Part shown: positions 5,246 through 6,215 of the stretch, piece after piece
Numbering within the stretch: the first letter of the stretch is position 1
Layout: each line of letters starts with the position of its first letter
Assembly (NCBI GenBank): GCA_030824835.1
Contig: JAPJRA010000243.1
Span: 1-6,215 of the forward strand
Source: Geminicoccaceae bacterium
GTDB lineage: Bacteria > Pseudomonadota > Alphaproteobacteria > Geminicoccales > Geminicoccaceae
Reading direction: 5' to 3'
DNA length: 6,215 nt
Position numbers and translations under genes: made by a program
The notes under the pieces: model-generated
The model's input: only the letters and a program-made list of their open reading frames with translations
Databases searched by the model: none
What the model was told of the DNA's origin: nothing

Positions 5246-6215
5246 ATGCCCATGCCTCTCCTGCGCCTGACGGTCCTCGCCGGCGTCTCGCTGTCGGCCC
5301 TCGCCGGTGCGGCAGGTGCCACGGACCTCGCCTCGCTGGTGCCCGGCAACCCGTTCGCCTACATTCCGCCGCAATGCTGGACGAAGACCCGCGACGTCGC
5401 CGGTGCTGTCCACAACCCGTGCTACACCTGCCACGTCGCCGCGCCGGAGCCCAATTTCGCCCGCGACGAGGACCTGCAGCTTTCCTACGACTTCGCCGAC
5501 GGGGTCGGGCGCAATTTGTGGAGCAACCTGTTCGTCGACCGGCGCCCCGCCATCGCGGCGATTCAGGATGCCGACATCCTGGCCTATGTGCGCACCGACA
5601 ATTTCCATGACGCTGGCGGCAGGCTCGAGCTGGCGCGACGGCTGGAGCAGGTGCCGGCCGAATGGGACATCAACGGCGATGGGGTCTGGTCCGGCTACCG
5701 GCCGGACGTCTGGTTCGCATTCGACGACGAGGGCTTCGACCGCGACCCGGAGGGGCGCCGGACAGGCTGGCGGGCCTTCGCCTACAAGCCGCTGCCGGGC
5801 GCCTTCTGGCCCACCAACGGTTCCGCCGACGATGTCGCCATCCGCCTGCCGACGCCGTTCCGCGAGCGTGCCGACGGCACCCCGGACGACGCCGTCTACG
5901 CGCTCAACCTCGCCATCCTCGAGAGCCTGATCACGCAGGCCGACGTCACGATCCCGGCCACGGACGAGGTTCCGCTGGGGGTCGATCTCGACCGCGACGG
6001 CAGCCTTGGAACGGCCACCCAGATCGCCTTCGCCTTCGATCCGCGCAACGGCGTCGACATGAGCTGGGTCGGCCGGGCCAGGGACGAGCTGGCGGACGGA
6101 AGCCTGCATCTGGCGGCGCTGCTGTTTCCCGAGGGCACCGAGTTCGTGCACTCGGTGCGCTATCTCGACGTCGCCGCCGACGGCTCGGTCGGCGCCGCGG
6201 CGCGCCTGAAGGAGC
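5246..6215 (+). CDS. Exported CxxCH (c-type heme) protein, 3' end beyond window
   Basis: The frame is open from ATG 5246 to the window end, giving 323 residues with no stop; the true length is unknown. A Sec signal peptide (R7, hydrophobic core about 8-22) probably ends at AGA25. In the mature part NPCYTCH (57-63) is a c-type heme attachment site, with C44 just before it. Two calcium-loop-like motifs follow, DINGDG (141-146) and DLDRDG (247-252); neither has the EF-hand Glu at position 12. The protein is rich in Trp, Asp and aromatic residues, and it is far longer than a simple monoheme cytochrome, so most of it is a separate domain that I do not recognise. ATG 5252 is an alternative start with GGA at better spacing (9 bases). 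It lies 74 bases after the PhoX-family gene, in the same direction, with a terminator between. Heme binding is likely; electron transfer, sensing or catalysis cannot be decided. Confidence 0.85.
   Translation, partial: MPMPLLRLTVLAGVSLSALAGAAGATDLASLVPGNPFAYIPPQCWTKTRDVAGAVHNPCYTCHVAAPEPNFARDEDLQLSYDFADGVGRNLWSNLFVDRRPAIAAIQDADILAYVRTDNFHDAGGRLELARRLEQVPAEWDINGDGVWSGYRPDVWFAFDDEGFDRDPEGRRTGWRAFAYKPLPGAFWPTNGSADDVAIRLPTPFRERADGTPDDAVYALNLAILESLITQADVTIPATDEVPLGVDLDRDGSLGTATQIAFAFDPRNGVDMSWVGRARDELADGSLHLAALLFPEGTEFVHSVRYLDVAADGSVGAAARLKE

Noticed and set aside
5307..5930. 207-codon plus-strand frame overlapping the CxxCH gene
   Set aside because: The translation is dominated by Arg, Pro, Ser and Thr with no motif. 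The overlapping frame from 5246 is open to the window end and carries the real protein features.
5141..6151. 336-codon open frame on the minus strand opposite the CxxCH gene
   Set aside because: It is antisense to a frame with a signal peptide, CxxCH and a coherent composition. Its own translation is Arg/Gly/Val-rich with no recognisable motif, typical of antisense frames in GC-rich DNA.

Overview
The window is a GC-rich, mostly coding segment of a bacterial chromosome. High GC with strong third-position G/C bias, an HAE-1 type RND pump, an MscL with an alphaproteobacterial-style periplasmic loop, and a PhoX/DUF839 protein followed by a CxxCH protein all suggest a Gram-negative proteobacterium. 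A high-GC alphaproteobacterium such as a Rhodospirillales relative is most likely, but that placement is inference. I see no RNA gene, insertion sequence, CRISPR array or integration signature.

Layout. (i) Bases 2-376: the C-terminal end of an RND efflux permease on the plus strand. (ii) Bases 385-1932, minus strand: a DHA2-type 14-helix MFS exporter. It converges on the RND gene with only 8 bases between the stop codons, and a hairpin spans both stops. (iii) Bases 1933-2210: a divergent intergenic region rich in symmetric sequence. It holds a 14-bp perfect palindrome and two competing hairpins in the MFS leader, a Pho-box-like direct repeat, a further hairpin, and a promoter candidate with an operator-like inverted repeat over its -10. 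(iv) Bases 2211-2669: a small exported protein of unknown function. (v) Bases 2867-3301: mscL, the large-conductance mechanosensitive channel. (vi) Bases 3399-5171: a PhoX-family (DUF839) metallophosphatase-like exported protein with a weak Pho-box-like repeat upstream and a strong hairpin terminator downstream. (vii) Bases 5246-6215: the start of an exported protein with one CxxCH heme-attachment motif and two DxN/DxDG calcium-loop-like motifs, running off the window end.

How the genes may work together. Every gene acts at or outside the inner membrane: two exporters, a channel and three secreted proteins. The RND and MFS genes may form a drug or solute efflux locus with upstream genes not seen here. 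The PhoX-like protein and the CxxCH protein lie in the same direction 74 bases apart. They are the most interesting pair, since both are predicted to be periplasmic metalloproteins (PhoX uses Ca and Fe; the neighbour probably binds heme and possibly Ca). The terminator between them means that any co-expression needs read-through or separate promoters.
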